The notes beneath the pieces are model-generated. The model searched no databases. It was not told the DNA's origin and was given only the letters and a program-made list of their open reading frames with translations. DNA of 64,000 nt from Bradyrhizobium cytisi (GTDB lineage Bacteria; Pseudomonadota; Alphaproteobacteria; Rhizobiales; Xanthobacteraceae), in contig NZ_VSSR01000023.1 of the NCBI RefSeq assembly GCF_008123515.1, positions 166,441 to 230,440 of the forward strand. Direction: 5' to 3'. Each line of letters begins with the position of its first letter. Within the stretch, counting starts at the first letter, position 1. This document shows positions 27,017 to 36,399 of the stretch, piece after piece. The position numbers were made by a program, and so were the translations under genes.

Positions 27017-27102
27017 CGTCATGCCCGGGCTTGTCCCGGGCATCCACGTTCTCAGTGCCGCGGTAAAGATCGTGGATGGCCGGGACAAGCCCGGCCATGA
27101 CG
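27017..27102. repeat. dispersed palindromic repeat, type D
   Basis: An 86-bp inverted repeat: CGTCATGCCCGGGCTTGTCC on the left and GGACAAGCCCGGCCATGACG on the right, with GGCATCCACG / CGTGGATGGCC further in. It lies between two convergent genes, as do types A to C elsewhere in the window. Confidence 0.8.
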
Positions 27103-27115
27103 GCGAGGGCTTTGA

Positions 27116-29923
27116 CTACAGCGTCTTCAGATACTCGATCAAATCGTAGCGCTCTTGCTCTTTCAGCACGCGGCCGATGGTGCCGTCCTTGCCCGGGCCC
27201 GGCGTGCCATCGAACGAGTGGCCGGCATTGCTGTTGCCGAACATCTCGGTGCCATCAGACGCTCGCGTCGAGAAGCGCGACTGCCCGGTCTTGCAGCTCT
27301 CGCCATCGGCGACCGCGAAGCCGACCTGCTTCGGATCGTAGTCGCGACCACCACCCATGCAGAACGATTTCGGGCGCTCGGCTGCGGGGCTCAGCATCCA
27401 GTAGAGCGAGGGCACCGATCCGTTGTGCAGGTAAGGCGCGGTGGCCCAGACGCCGTTGAGCGGGCGCGCGCGATACCAGGGCGGCGGCTCCTTCTTGTCG
27501 GGCGGCTGCGGACCGGGATTCGGGCAATTCTGGCGCGCACCCCACCAGATCTGCTGAGCCTTCGGGTCGATCTTCGCATCGTCCATCGCTTTGCGGCTGA
27601 CGATGTCGACGAGCACCATCAAGCCGACCGAGTAAGGCATGTCGGTCGAAGAAATATCCGGCAGATTGCAGCTCCACCAGGCATTGAGCTTCTGCGTGGG
27701 ATCGAGCTTGAGAAAGCCCGGCACCTGAACCGTCCGCGTCGCCAGCACACCGGCCTGAGCGGGATCGGTCCCCATGCCTTTGACGCTCTTTTGCACCTCG
27801 TTCAGGAATTTGTCGTTGCCGATGGTCTGCCAGCGCGACGAAGACCAGATGCTCTGGTCCGGAAATTCGGTGTCGAACACGGGATCGTTGACCGGCCCGA
27901 GATGGCATTCGGCGCAAATCTGCGCGTAGAGCTTACGGCCATTCTTGACGCGGTCGCCATCGATCTTCCAGGCATCATTGCCAAAGATGTCCGACGGCCA
28001 TTTCGGTGATGTCAGTCCGGAGAGCTGCTTTTTCGGATAGGGCGGCGACCCCTTCAGCAGATCCTCGATCCAGTTCAGATTCTTGATGTCCATCGATGAG
28101 CGGAACAGCGTGTCCTTGGGTGCATTGTCGGACAAGTTGAGCAGCGCGGTTACGCCCAGCGCTTCGCCGGCGTTGCGGATCAGCGGTTGTTCGATGGAAG
28201 CGTCATATTGCGCGAATTTGAGCCAAGGCACGGTCCAGATCGGCGGGAAGCTGACCGGCGCGTCCTTGGCATGCAGATTCTTCTCGAAGCCGCTGAGGCC
28301 GCTCAGCGTCATGTCCTGGGAGAAGACCTGATTGCCGATGCGGTTGAGTGCGTCGAGGCGGCCGTAACCTTCCTCGGTGTCCTGCTGCTGCTCGTCCCGC
28401 TTCGTCTTCTCGTTGAACCTCGTCTTGCCGTCGATGGTTTTCTTGTAGGTCTTCTCCCAGTCGACCAGGAACGTGCCGATCGTGCTCAACTTCTGCTTCA
28501 GCGCATCGCGATCCGCATCGCTGGCGGAGGGGCCGAGCACACGGTCGGCGAAGCGCGTGAAGCGACCCGGCACGAGGAGCGTATAGGCGATCGACAGGCC
28601 GGTCGTGACCTCGAGCTTCCTCAGATCGGTCATCGCCGGGCCGCCGTCGAAGCGGATATCGATGCCTTTGTAGTGGATCTGGCCGGTGTGGCATGCGGCG
28701 CAGGTCAGGCCGATCCGGTCCTCGCCGACCTGGCCGGTCGCAGGATCGGGCACGCCGGTCATGCGCGCAAAGCCGACCGGCAGGCCGTCGACGTTTTCAG
28801 CCTGGGCGCCCCAGTTGACCGGCGGATCCCAAAGCCGTGCCGGCACCGGCCTCGTCTTGTCGTAGACGTTGGCATAGCCGAACCGGCGCAGCGTGGCGTC
28901 GTCGGTGTTGAGCGTCTGCGGGCTGGGGATGAAGCCGAAGCGCTGCAGATGGTCGCTGTCATGCAGCATCCCCGGCTTTGCGAAGAAATGAAGCCGCGGC
29001 TGCTCGAGCGCCATGAACCAGCTATAGGGCACCGGGAAGGTCGCCGTGCCTTGGCTGGCGTGATGAAACCAGTGCCGGTCCTCCAGCGCCCAGTTTTGCT
29101 CGAGCCAGTACGCGGCGCGGGGTTCGACGTGCTCCGGCAATGGCGGCGCCACCAGGTCCCCGAGGATGCCGGGCAACATCGGCTGGAATTGATCGGGAAA
29201 GCGCAGCGCCACGATGCCAAAGACGAGCAGCGCAGCGGCTAATCCGCCGGCAACGCGCAATATAAGCGAGGGCGGGGTAACCGGCTGACTGACGACCCGC
29301 TGGGTGATCCTGTCAGGGAATTTGCGCTTGTTGAACAATGTCCTCACCTCGGCCACGCTGAGATAGCGGTCATCACCCTGACCCTTGCCCATGATCTTGA
29401 GCAGGACCGGCCATTCGAACTTCATCAGGATTGGGTAATACCAGCGCGACTGATTGCCGGCGCGCTTGAGATTGTCGTTCATGAAGGTTTGGATTTGCGA
29501 GGCGTTGAGCCCGGTCTCGGTGCCGCCATTGGGATCGGCATAAGTGCCGCCGAAACTGGCGAGCCGCGCAATCTCGTCCTCGTTGACGCCCCCGTCGACG
29601 CCGAGGATGCGCGAGCCGGCACCGAGCTTGTCGAGCGGACCGCCGCGCAAGCCATTGAGCTGCGCGCCCCAGAAGATGCTTTGCAGGATGTGACAGGCGC
29701 CATTGGCGATCAGCGCAACGCCGCGGACTTGGATGCGGGCCAGCGTCTTTTTCGCTCCAGTCTCGCCGCTTGCATTTGCGATGGTCTGCGACAGCGTCCG
29801 GAGCGGGACCGTGCCGCCGTCGACAAGACCCTCGCCGACAAGGCCCCGGAGGAACGGGCAGGGATTGTCCGGCGAGACCTGGATCGATGGATCGATGGGG
29901 GGCTTCGAGACGGAGTCGTTCAT
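27116..29923 (-). CDS. membrane-anchored di-haem c-type peroxidase/RoxA-like protein with extra N-terminal domain
   Basis: A 935-residue protein. Residues 1-215 are a separate domain with an early PCP motif (DNPCPFLRGLV) and an EF-hand-like stretch (ILGVDGGVNEDEIARL). One transmembrane helix follows (about 222-243, LILRVAGGLAAALLVFGIVAL). The long C-terminal part should be periplasmic and has two haem c motifs, CAACH at 408-412 and CAECH at 670-674, in the layout of di-haem cytochrome c peroxidases and the rubber oxygenase RoxA group (GVWATAPYLHNGSVPSLYWML is the family block). I chose ATG 29923 because it has the better N-terminus. The physiological substrate is unknown. The gene stands alone. 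Confidence 0.75.
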   Translation of the reverse strand: MNDSVSKPPIDPSIQVSPDNPCPFLRGLVGEGLVDGGTVPLRTLSQTIANASGETGAKKTLARIQVRGVALIANGACHILQSIFWGAQLNGLRGGPLDKLGAGSRILGVDGGVNEDEIARLASFGGTYADPNGGTETGLNASQIQTFMNDNLKRAGNQSRWYYPILMKFEWPVLLKIMGKGQGDDRYLSVAEVRTLFNKRKFPDRITQRVVSQPVTPPSLILRVAGGLAAALLVFGIVALRFPDQFQPMLPGILGDLVAPPLPEHVEPRAAYWLEQNWALEDRHWFHHASQGTATFPVPYSWFMALEQPRLHFFAKPGMLHDSDHLQRFGFIPSPQTLNTDDATLRRFGYANVYDKTRPVPARLWDPPVNWGAQAENVDGLPVGFARMTGVPDPATGQVGEDRIGLTCAACHTGQIHYKGIDIRFDGGPAMTDLRKLEVTTGLSIAYTLLVPGRFTRFADRVLGPSASDADRDALKQKLSTIGTFLVDWEKTYKKTIDGKTRFNEKTKRDEQQQDTEEGYGRLDALNRIGNQVFSQDMTLSGLSGFEKNLHAKDAPVSFPPIWTVPWLKFAQYDASIEQPLIRNAGEALGVTALLNLSDNAPKDTLFRSSMDIKNLNWIEDLLKGSPPYPKKQLSGLTSPKWPSDIFGNDAWKIDGDRVKNGRKLYAQICAECHLGPVNDPVFDTEFPDQSIWSSSRWQTIGNDKFLNEVQKSVKGMGTDPAQAGVLATRTVQVPGFLKLDPTQKLNAWWSCNLPDISSTDMPYSVGLMVLVDIVSRKAMDDAKIDPKAQQIWWGARQNCPNPGPQPPDKKEPPPWYRARPLNGVWATAPYLHNGSVPSLYWMLSPAAERPKSFCMGGGRDYDPKQVGFAVADGESCKTGQSRFSTRASDGTEMFGNSNAGHSFDGTPGPGKDGTIGRVLKEQERYDLIEYLKTL

Positions 29924-30099
29924 GGCCCAAAATCCTGAAAACAGCGAATCGTGAAATACAGACGCGCCGATCAAGCGCGGAAAGTGCTAACAAACCGGCA
30001 GCAATCTATACTACTTCAGCGTGTGGAGAAGTGTGGTTGAATTCACTGTCGTGTCAATAAAGCCGGAGGTGAGATTGCAGCGCATGCGCAGGCTCGCCT

Positions 30100-31896
30100 T
30101 CAGGATTCGGCGGCGCGTCTGACGTCGCTCTGGACCAGGGTGAGCTTGCTGGCCGGGACGCCCGCCTTCAGGAGCCCGTCGCGGTAATGCGCGATGTCCT
30201 CGGCCCGCTTCCAGTGAAAATTCCGCAAATGGCGGTCGACATTCAGGGTCGGGTAGTTGCCCATCAGCATGCCTGTCGCCTCGATCGCCTCGCCGGTCCG
30301 TCCCAGCTGCGCCAGCGCCGCAGCGCGGATCGCGAGCGCCTGCATGTGGTTCGGATTGACGTAGAGCTGCTCGCGGGCCCACGACAGGGTCGCGTCATAC
30401 TGGCCGACGAGATAGTGGCTGAAGGCATTCAGCGCCGCCCATTGATAGCGCGGGTCGCTGTTGTCGCGCTGGGCGGCCATCGAGAACAGCTCGATCGCTT
30501 GCCGGTGCTCGCCGACGACGAAGTGGCAGATGCCGAGCACGCCGCGCGCGCCCATGTCGTAGGGGTTGAGGGCGACCGCGCGCTTGGCGGCGTCCATCGC
30601 CGCCTCGTCATGGCCTTCCAATGCGTGCGCCCAGGACAGGACCGAGAACGCGAAGGATGAGCGCGGGTCGAGCCGGACGCTGGTTTCGGCAAGCCTCATC
30701 GCCTCGGCCCACATCTCGCGCGTGCCCTTGACCCAGCCGAACTGGATGCTCTGGATCTGGATCGTCGCCAGATAGGCATGCGCGATCGACAGCTTGGGAT
30801 CGAGCGCGATCGCTTCCCGGAACAGGTCGACGGCCGTGCTCAGATCCTCCTTGGTCTGCCGGTAATAATGCGACAGGCCCTTCAGGAAGCGGTCCCAGGC
30901 GGTGATGTCATTGGTCGGGCGCGCGGGCGCGGAGGCCTCGGCGCGGACGATCTCGGTGGCGATGGCGGCGGACAGATTGGTCGTGATCTCGTCCTGCATC
31001 GCAAAGAGATCGCCGATGTCGCGGTCGTAACGGCCGGTCCAGAGCTGCTCGCCGGTCTCCGGCGCGATCAGCTCGGCGGTGACGCGGATCTTGGCGCCGG
31101 CGCGCCGCACCGAGCCCTGGATCAGATAGGTGGCGTCGATCTCGCGCGCGATCACGCGGGTGCCGACATTCTTGCCCTTGAAGGCGAAGGTCGAGTTGCG
31201 GCTCAGCACGCGGTAGAACGATTGCAGCGACAACGCGTGGATCAGGTCCTCGGTCAGGCCGTCGGAGAAATATTCGTCCTGGGCGTCGCTGAGATTGGCG
31301 AAGGGCAGCACGCCGACGATGGCAGTGCGGTATTGCTGCGAGAGTGCGGACCCTTCCTTCAGCTCCGGCGCAAGTGCGGTCGCGCCGTCGGGCGTCCAGG
31401 TCCAGACCCCGACCGGATCCCTGATGTTCTTGAAGCGGTGGTTGCCGCCGTCGACCAGCGGCACGGTGAGATGCTTGCTCGCCTCGCGGTAGGCCTTGGC
31501 CGAGATCGCGAACCCGCCGGGGCTCGCCACCGATTCCAGCCGGACGGCGATGTTGACGTCGTCACCGAACACCTCGTCCTCGTCGGCGATGACGTCACCC
31601 ATATGGATGCCGAGCCGGAACTGCATGGTGCGTTCGGCAGGCAGATGGTGATTGCGCTCCGCCATCAGCAGCTGCATCGCGATCGCGGCCTCGGCGGCGC
31701 CGACGATGGAGGGGAATTCCAGCAGGAAGCCGTCGCCGGTGTTCTTGACGACGCGGCCGCCGTGATTGAGGATGATCGGATGGATCGCGCTGCGATGGGC
31801 CTTGAAGGCGGCATGGGTGCCGGCCTCGTCAGTGCCCATCATCCGCGAATAGCCGGCGACATCGGCGCAGACGATGGCGGCCAGACGTCTTTCCAT
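30100..31896 (-). CDS. class III adenylate/guanylate cyclase with FlgO-like and TPR domains
   Basis: A 598-residue soluble signalling protein. The cyclase domain (about 1-165) has both metal aspartates (IVCADVAGYSRMM and NTGDGFLLEF), the FGDDVNIAVRLESVA segment with the conserved Asn and Arg, and a GIHMGDV strand, so it looks catalytically complete. Residues 190-310 form a TolB/FlgO-like domain (VGVLPFANLSDAQDEYFSDGLTEDLI, YLIQGSVRRAGAKIRV). From 330 on there are TPR repeats (AIALDPKLSIAHAYLA, AVALNPYDMGARGVLG). This architecture is widespread and often multicopy in Bradyrhizobium. The signal sensed is unknown. Confidence 0.92.
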   Translation of the reverse strand: MERRLAAIVCADVAGYSRMMGTDEAGTHAAFKAHRSAIHPIILNHGGRVVKNTGDGFLLEFPSIVGAAEAAIAMQLLMAERNHHLPAERTMQFRLGIHMGDVIADEDEVFGDDVNIAVRLESVASPGGFAISAKAYREASKHLTVPLVDGGNHRFKNIRDPVGVWTWTPDGATALAPELKEGSALSQQYRTAIVGVLPFANLSDAQDEYFSDGLTEDLIHALSLQSFYRVLSRNSTFAFKGKNVGTRVIAREIDATYLIQGSVRRAGAKIRVTAELIAPETGEQLWTGRYDRDIGDLFAMQDEITTNLSAAIATEIVRAEASAPARPTNDITAWDRFLKGLSHYYRQTKEDLSTAVDLFREAIALDPKLSIAHAYLATIQIQSIQFGWVKGTREMWAEAMRLAETSVRLDPRSSFAFSVLSWAHALEGHDEAAMDAAKRAVALNPYDMGARGVLGICHFVVGEHRQAIELFSMAAQRDNSDPRYQWAALNAFSHYLVGQYDATLSWAREQLYVNPNHMQALAIRAAALAQLGRTGEAIEATGMLMGNYPTLNVDRHLRNFHWKRAEDIAHYRDGLLKAGVPASKLTLVQSDVRRAAES

Positions 31897-32121
31897 ATCC
31901 TCGGAGCTCCAAGGGAGAGGGGACAGCCACCGCGTGGCAGTCGCCTCGAATCCCGCATTTTCAGAACCCTGCCTTTATAGAGCAGATGAGGCCGAGCGAA
32001 AGTATGATCCGCATTGCAAATTCGATGCAAATCCCACGCAATTCCGGCGGTGGACGGCGGGGTGCGGACCGATTAAGGCCAATCCCCTGGGACCGCCCGA
32101 CCGGGCGGCGGAGCCTCTCAC

Positions 32122-32754
32122 ATGCTGGGCATTCATGAAATCTGGCTCTTCGTCCTGTCGGGTGTGCTGCTCAACGTCGCGCCGGGGCCGGATTCGGTCT
32201 ATGTGATCGGCCGCAGCATGCAGATGGGCTGGCGCGGCGGGGCAGCGGCGGCCTTCGGCATCAGTTGCGGCTGCCTTTTCCACGTCGCGGGCGCTGCGAT
32301 CGGCCTTTCGGCGCTTTTGATGGCCTCATCCACCGCGTTCTCGATCCTGAAGCTGGTCGGCGCGGCCTATCTCGTCCTGACCGGCCTTTTAATGCTGTGG
32401 TCGCGCCCGGCGCTGGTGGCGGTCAAGGACGAGGCCGAGCGGAGCTCGCTGCGGCGGGTTTTCCTCCAGGGCGTCCTCACCAACGCGCTCAATCCCAAGG
32501 TCGCGCTGTTCTTCCTGGCCTTCCTGCCTCAATTCGTCGCAGCCGATTCCGTGCACAAGCCGCTCGCCTTCCTGACGCTAGGCCTGATCTTCATCTGCAC
32601 GGGGACGCTGTGGTGCCTGGTGCTGGCGGCGTTCGCGGCCAAGGCGGCCCGCCGGCTGCGGCAGTCCGAGGGCGTGATCGCCTGGGTCAACCGGACCCTC
32701 GGCGGCCTTTTCATCTATCTCGGCATCCGCGTCGCGATGCTGGAGACGCGGTAG
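32122..32754 (+). CDS. LysE/RhtB family exporter
   Basis: A 210-residue inner-membrane exporter with about six hydrophobic segments. The LysE signature is visible at the N-terminus (LLNVAPGPDSVYVIGRSMQMGWRGG) and again in ILKLVGAAYLVLTGLLMLWSR and GVLTNALNPKVALFFLAFLPQFV. Members export amino acids or derivatives; the substrate cannot be assigned. It faces a TSUP exporter gene convergently, with a LysR regulator beyond. Confidence 0.92.
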   Translation: MLGIHEIWLFVLSGVLLNVAPGPDSVYVIGRSMQMGWRGGAAAAFGISCGCLFHVAGAAIGLSALLMASSTAFSILKLVGAAYLVLTGLLMLWSRPALVAVKDEAERSSLRRVFLQGVLTNALNPKVALFFLAFLPQFVAADSVHKPLAFLTLGLIFICTGTLWCLVLAAFAAKAARRLRQSEGVIAWVNRTLGGLFIYLGIRVAMLETR

Positions 32755-32783
32755 CTCATCCGAACGGATGAGTGGATCTCGCG

Positions 32784-33536
32784 TCAGGCGAATTCCTTCA
32801 GCAGCGCGCTGCCGGCCAAATAGACACCGAGCAAGATCATCGCGACCAGGAACCAGCGGCGGAACGCTTCCGCCGGCATCCGCGCCCGCACCGACTGGCC
32901 GATGAACATGCCGGCAAACGCCATGGCCATGGCGACGGCGCCCGGCACGGCATTGGCCGGGGTCAGCAGGCCGCCGGCGGTCAGGTTGAAGGCGAGTGCC
33001 AGCGTTGCGGTGGTGAAGAACACGCCGAGCGCCTGCACCAGCTCGTCCTTCTCCATGCCGATCGCCTGCATGAACGGCATCGAGGGGATCACCTGCACGC
33101 CGGTTGAGGCCGAGATCACGCCGGTGATCACGCCGACCACGCCGCCGACCCATTTCTCGTTCTGCGGTGCGACGTGGAACTTGAATGTGCTGAGGCCGAT
33201 GATGGCGTAGATCACCAGCAGGATGCCGAGCACAACCGTGCCGTAGCGCGCGTAGGGTCCGGTCAGCGCGCCGGCGTTGAGCCAGCAGCCGATCACGGTG
33301 CCGATCATCAGCGGCCACAACCGCCTCAGGATGTCGCGCAGATGGGGGCCGACAAAGGTTTGCCAGATGTTGGTGACAATGGCGGGCACGATCACGATGG
33401 CGATCGCGCGGCTGGGCGCCATGTTCACCGCGAGCAGGCCCATGGAGACCGTCGGCAGGCCGAGCCCGACGACGCCCTTGACGAATCCGGCGACAAGAAA
33501 GATGGCGGCGATGAGAATGAGAAGCGGGTCAATCAT
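32784..33536 (-). CDS. TSUP (TauE/SafE) family transporter
   Basis: A 250-residue membrane protein with eight hydrophobic segments and the TSUP half-repeat pattern: FLVAGFVKGVVGLGLPTVSMGLL near the N-terminus, GVVGVITGVISASTGVQVIPSMPFMQAIGM in the middle, and FMSV-type ALGVFFTTATLALAF. TSUP proteins carry sulphite, sulphoacetate or other organosulphonates, or other small anions. The start at 33536 (MIDPLLIL) is preferred over 33572 since the first helix follows it. It is divergent from the LysR gene 96 nt away, which probably regulates it. Confidence 0.9.
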   Translation of the reverse strand: MIDPLLILIAAIFLVAGFVKGVVGLGLPTVSMGLLAVNMAPSRAIAIVIVPAIVTNIWQTFVGPHLRDILRRLWPLMIGTVIGCWLNAGALTGPYARYGTVVLGILLVIYAIIGLSTFKFHVAPQNEKWVGGVVGVITGVISASTGVQVIPSMPFMQAIGMEKDELVQALGVFFTTATLALAFNLTAGGLLTPANAVPGAVAMAMAFAGMFIGQSVRARMPAEAFRRWFLVAMILLGVYLAGSALLKEFA

Positions 33537-33632
33537 GACCTGCACATTGACCGAAGCCGCGCCCACGCACAATCTGGAGGTTACGGAGACAGCCTTCGTC
33601 CACGACGAAAGCTAGGTTTGGAGGAGGCAACA

Positions 33633-34523
33633 ATGCGTTTCGACCTCGTCGATCTCCAGCTCTTCATTGCGGTCGCCGACCAGCGCAGCATCACCCGCGG
33701 CGCGGAGCGCTCGCATCTGGCGCTGGCCTCCGCCAGCGCGCGGATCAAGGGGCTCGAGGACGCGCTTGGCGTCGCGCTGCTCAAGCGCGGGCGCCGCGGT
33801 GTCGAACTGACCGCGGCCGGCGAGAGCCTGCTCGACCATGCGCGGCTCGTGATCCACCAGATCGACGCCATGCGCGGCGATCTCGCGGGCTTTGCCAGCG
33901 GCGTGCGCGCCAGCGTGCACTTCCTTGCCAACACGTCGGGCCTGTCGGAGCATCTGCCGAAGGCGCTGGCCGGCTTCCTGCGCGAGCATCCCGACGTCGC
34001 CATCGACATCGAGGAGCGCGAGAGCACCGACATCGCAGCCGCGATCACCGCCGGCGCCGCCGATCTCGGTTTCGCCGCCGAGCACGCGCTGCCTGATCAT
34101 ATCGAGCGCTTCGTGTTCAGCGAGGACCGTCTGACGCTGGTGACATCGAAGCGCGGCCCGTTCGCCGGCCGCCGCCAGATCGATTTCCAGGAGGCCAACG
34201 CCTGCGAGTTCGTCGGCCTGACCAGCGCCACCGCGCTTCAGATGCATATTTCAAAGCATGCCGCCCGGCTCGGCATGCGCCCGCATTTCCGGGCGCGGCT
34301 GCGCGACTTCGATGCGATCTGCCAGCTGGTCTCAGCCGATGTCGGCGTCGCGCTGGTGCCCGAAGCCGCCGCCCGCCGCTGCGCCAAGCTGATGCCACTC
34401 GCCATGGTCCGCCTGCGCGACGCCTGGGCCAACCGCAAGCTCGTGATCTGCGCGCGGAGCTTCAAGGCGCTGCCGCGGCCGGCCAAGATGCTGGTAGAGC
34501 ATCTGCGCGCAGCTGCGGTGTGA
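33633..34523 (+). CDS. LysR family transcriptional regulator
   Basis: A 296-residue LysR regulator. The winged helix-turn-helix is residues 1-62 (VDLQLFIAVADQRSITRGAERSHLALASASARIKGLEDALGVALLKR), followed by the linker helix and an effector domain (about 90-290) with SEHLPKALAGFLREHPDVAIDIEE and GVALVPEAAARRCAKLM. The start at 33633 has a GGAGGAGG ribosome-binding site. Being divergent from the TSUP transporter gene with under 100 bp between, it most likely controls that gene in response to its substrate. Confidence 0.93.
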   Translation: MRFDLVDLQLFIAVADQRSITRGAERSHLALASASARIKGLEDALGVALLKRGRRGVELTAAGESLLDHARLVIHQIDAMRGDLAGFASGVRASVHFLANTSGLSEHLPKALAGFLREHPDVAIDIEERESTDIAAAITAGAADLGFAAEHALPDHIERFVFSEDRLTLVTSKRGPFAGRRQIDFQEANACEFVGLTSATALQMHISKHAARLGMRPHFRARLRDFDAICQLVSADVGVALVPEAAARRCAKLMPLAMVRLRDAWANRKLVICARSFKALPRPAKMLVEHLRAAAV

Positions 34524-34562
34524 GGGTAAATGCGACGTACTTCCATGCGGGCGATCGGCTCC

Positions 34563-34593
34563 CTCTCCCGTTTGCGGGGCGCAAGCGGGAGAG
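34563..34593. terminator. stem-loop between LysR and Bug-receptor genes
   Basis: CTCTCCCG (34563-34570) pairs with CGGGAGAG (34586-34593), with further TTGC/GCAA pairing inside. It lies between convergent genes. No strong T-run; a short repetitive hairpin that probably ends both transcripts. Confidence 0.5.
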
Positions 34594-34604
34594 GTGTAAA
34601 CCGG

Positions 34605-35594
34605 TTACTTCGCCGTCTCCACGCCGGCGTCCTTGATCACCTTCGCCCATTTCGCGGTCTCGTCCGCAATGAATGCGCGAAAATGCTCCGGCTCGTCGCC
34701 GATCAGCGTCGCGCCTTGCGCGGCGAGCTTCTCCTTCACCGCGGGATCCGCCATCGCCTTGGTCGCGAGGTCATGCAGCGCGGTGACGATCTCCTTCGGC
34801 GTGCCCTTGGGCGCGACCATGCCGTACCAGTTCTCGATGCGCAGATCCGGAAAGCCTGCTTCCTTCGTGGTCGGCACGTCGGGCGCGGTCGGGGCGCGTT
34901 CCGCCGAGCCGATCGCGATCGGCTTCAGCGCGCCGGCCTTGACCTGCGGCAGCAGCACCGGGAGGTCGAGGAACGTCATTTGCACCTGCTGGCCCAAGAG
35001 ATCGTTCACCGCGGGCGCGGCACCACGATAAGGCACGTGCACGATGTCGATGCTGGCCGTCAGCTTGAACAGCTCGCCGGCGAGATGCGGCAGGCTGCCG
35101 GGGCCGGAGGAGGCGAAGTTGAGCTTTCCGGGCTGCGCTTTCGCAAGCGCAATCAATTCGCCGATGTCCTTGGCGGGCAAATTGGCCGCCACGACCAGCA
35201 TTTCCGGCACGGTCGCAACCAGCGTCACTGGAGTCAGGTCATTGAGCGTGTCGTAGGCGACCTTCTCCATGCTCGGGCTGATCGCAAGTGCGCCGGCAGA
35301 GGAGATGGCGATGGTGTAGCCGTCGGGCGCGCTCTTGGCGACCGCATCAGTGCCGAGCACGCCGCCCTGGCCGCCGCGATTGTCGATCAGCACCGGCTGG
35401 CCCGCCAGTTCCGACATGCGCTGGCCGACCACGCGGGCGATGATGTCGTTGGGGCCGCCGGCCGGAAACGGCACGATCAGCTTGATCGGTTTTGCCGGAA
35501 AAATCTGCGCCGCCGCCACTGACGGCAGCAGCAGAAACAATCCCAAAAACAATCTAAAGAACAATTTAGCGAGAAGCCTGCGTGAGATGGTCAT
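34605..35594 (-). CDS. tripartite tricarboxylate transporter receptor (Bug family)
   Basis: A 329-residue periplasmic binding protein. The signal peptide runs to about residue 29 (FFRLFLGLFLLLPSVAAA). The Bug core follows: KPIKLIVPFPAGGPNDIIARVVGQRMSELAGQPVLIDNRGGQGGVLGTDAVAKSAPDGYTI, then LVATVPEMLVV, PGKLNFASSGPGSLPHLAGELFKL and YRGAAPAVNDLLGQQVQMTF. Bug proteins bind carboxylates or related small acids. No TctA/TctB membrane genes are nearby, as is common for Bug paralogues. It ends close to hisN on the same strand. Confidence 0.93.
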   Translation of the reverse strand: MTISRRLLAKLFFRLFLGLFLLLPSVAAAQIFPAKPIKLIVPFPAGGPNDIIARVVGQRMSELAGQPVLIDNRGGQGGVLGTDAVAKSAPDGYTIAISSAGALAISPSMEKVAYDTLNDLTPVTLVATVPEMLVVAANLPAKDIGELIALAKAQPGKLNFASSGPGSLPHLAGELFKLTASIDIVHVPYRGAAPAVNDLLGQQVQMTFLDLPVLLPQVKAGALKPIAIGSAERAPTAPDVPTTKEAGFPDLRIENWYGMVAPKGTPKEIVTALHDLATKAMADPAVKEKLAAQGATLIGDEPEHFRAFIADETAKWAKVIKDAGVETAK

Positions 35595-35616
35595 GCAAGC
35601 CTCCCGCGAGCGCTTG

Positions 35617-36399
35617 TTATGGATTGAGCAGTTTCAGTGCTTCTTCGTGAACCCTGGCGTCGCCGGCCGCGACGATGCGGCCGCCGCCCTGGGCCGGCTT
35701 GCCTTCCCAGGTGGTGACGACGCCGCCGGCGCCGGTCACGATCGGGATCAGGGCTGCGATATCGTAAGGCTTCAGTTCGGTCTCGACCACGAGATCGACA
35801 TGGCCGGCCGCCAGCATGCAATAGGAATAGCAATCGCCGCCATAGCGCGACAGCCGCGCGCCCTGCTCGATCCGGCCGAAAATGGCGCGGTCGCGCTCGT
35901 TCATCAGCAGCGGGCTGGTGGTGTAGGTCGTCGCCTCCGAGAGCGAGGCGCAGCGGCGGACCTGGAGCCGGCGCTCGCCGGACGGGCCTTTGTAGTTGGC
36001 CGAGCCGTTGTCGCCGGAAAAGCGCTCGCCGATGAAGGGCTGGTGCATCATGCCGTAGACAGGCATGCCCTTGTGCAGCAGCGCGATCAGCGTGCCCCAG
36101 ATCGGAAAGCCGCCGATGAAGGACTTTGTACCGTCGATGGGGTCGAGCACCCAGACATAGTCGGCGTCGTCGCGCTCATTGCCGAATTCCTCGCCGACGA
36201 TGCCGTGCTGGGGAAAGCTGGCCTTGATCAGCCGCCGCATCACCGCTTCCGCCGCGCGGTCGGCTTCCGTCACCGGATCGAAATCCTTGGTCTTGCTCTT
36301 GTCGTCGATCGAGAGCGAAGTCCGGAAGAACGGCAGGATGGTTTCGCCGGACGCGGTGGCAAGCCGCCCGATGAAGGCTGAGAAGTCGATCACCGTCAC
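35617..36399 (-). CDS. hisN: histidinol-phosphatase, inositol monophosphatase family
   Basis: A 260-residue Mg2+-dependent phosphatase. Metal-site motifs are intact: GEEFG (first Glu), VLDPIDGTKSF (Asp, Asp), and a C-terminal LKPYDIAALIPIV replacing the usual WDxAAG block. The match to the histidinol-phosphatase subgroup (FDPVTEADRAAEAVMRRLI, SRYGGDCYSYCMLAAGHVDLVVE) is better than to suhB-type inositol phosphatases, so I assign the histidine pathway with some caution. An mmgR/suhB-like sRNA is encoded in the upstream region on the other strand. Confidence 0.85.
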   Translation of the reverse strand: MTVIDFSAFIGRLATASGETILPFFRTSLSIDDKSKTKDFDPVTEADRAAEAVMRRLIKASFPQHGIVGEEFGNERDDADYVWVLDPIDGTKSFIGGFPIWGTLIALLHKGMPVYGMMHQPFIGERFSGDNGSANYKGPSGERRLQVRRCASLSEATTYTTSPLLMNERDRAIFGRIEQGARLSRYGGDCYSYCMLAAGHVDLVVETELKPYDIAALIPIVTGAGGVVTTWEGKPAQGGGRIVAAGDARVHEEALKLLNP

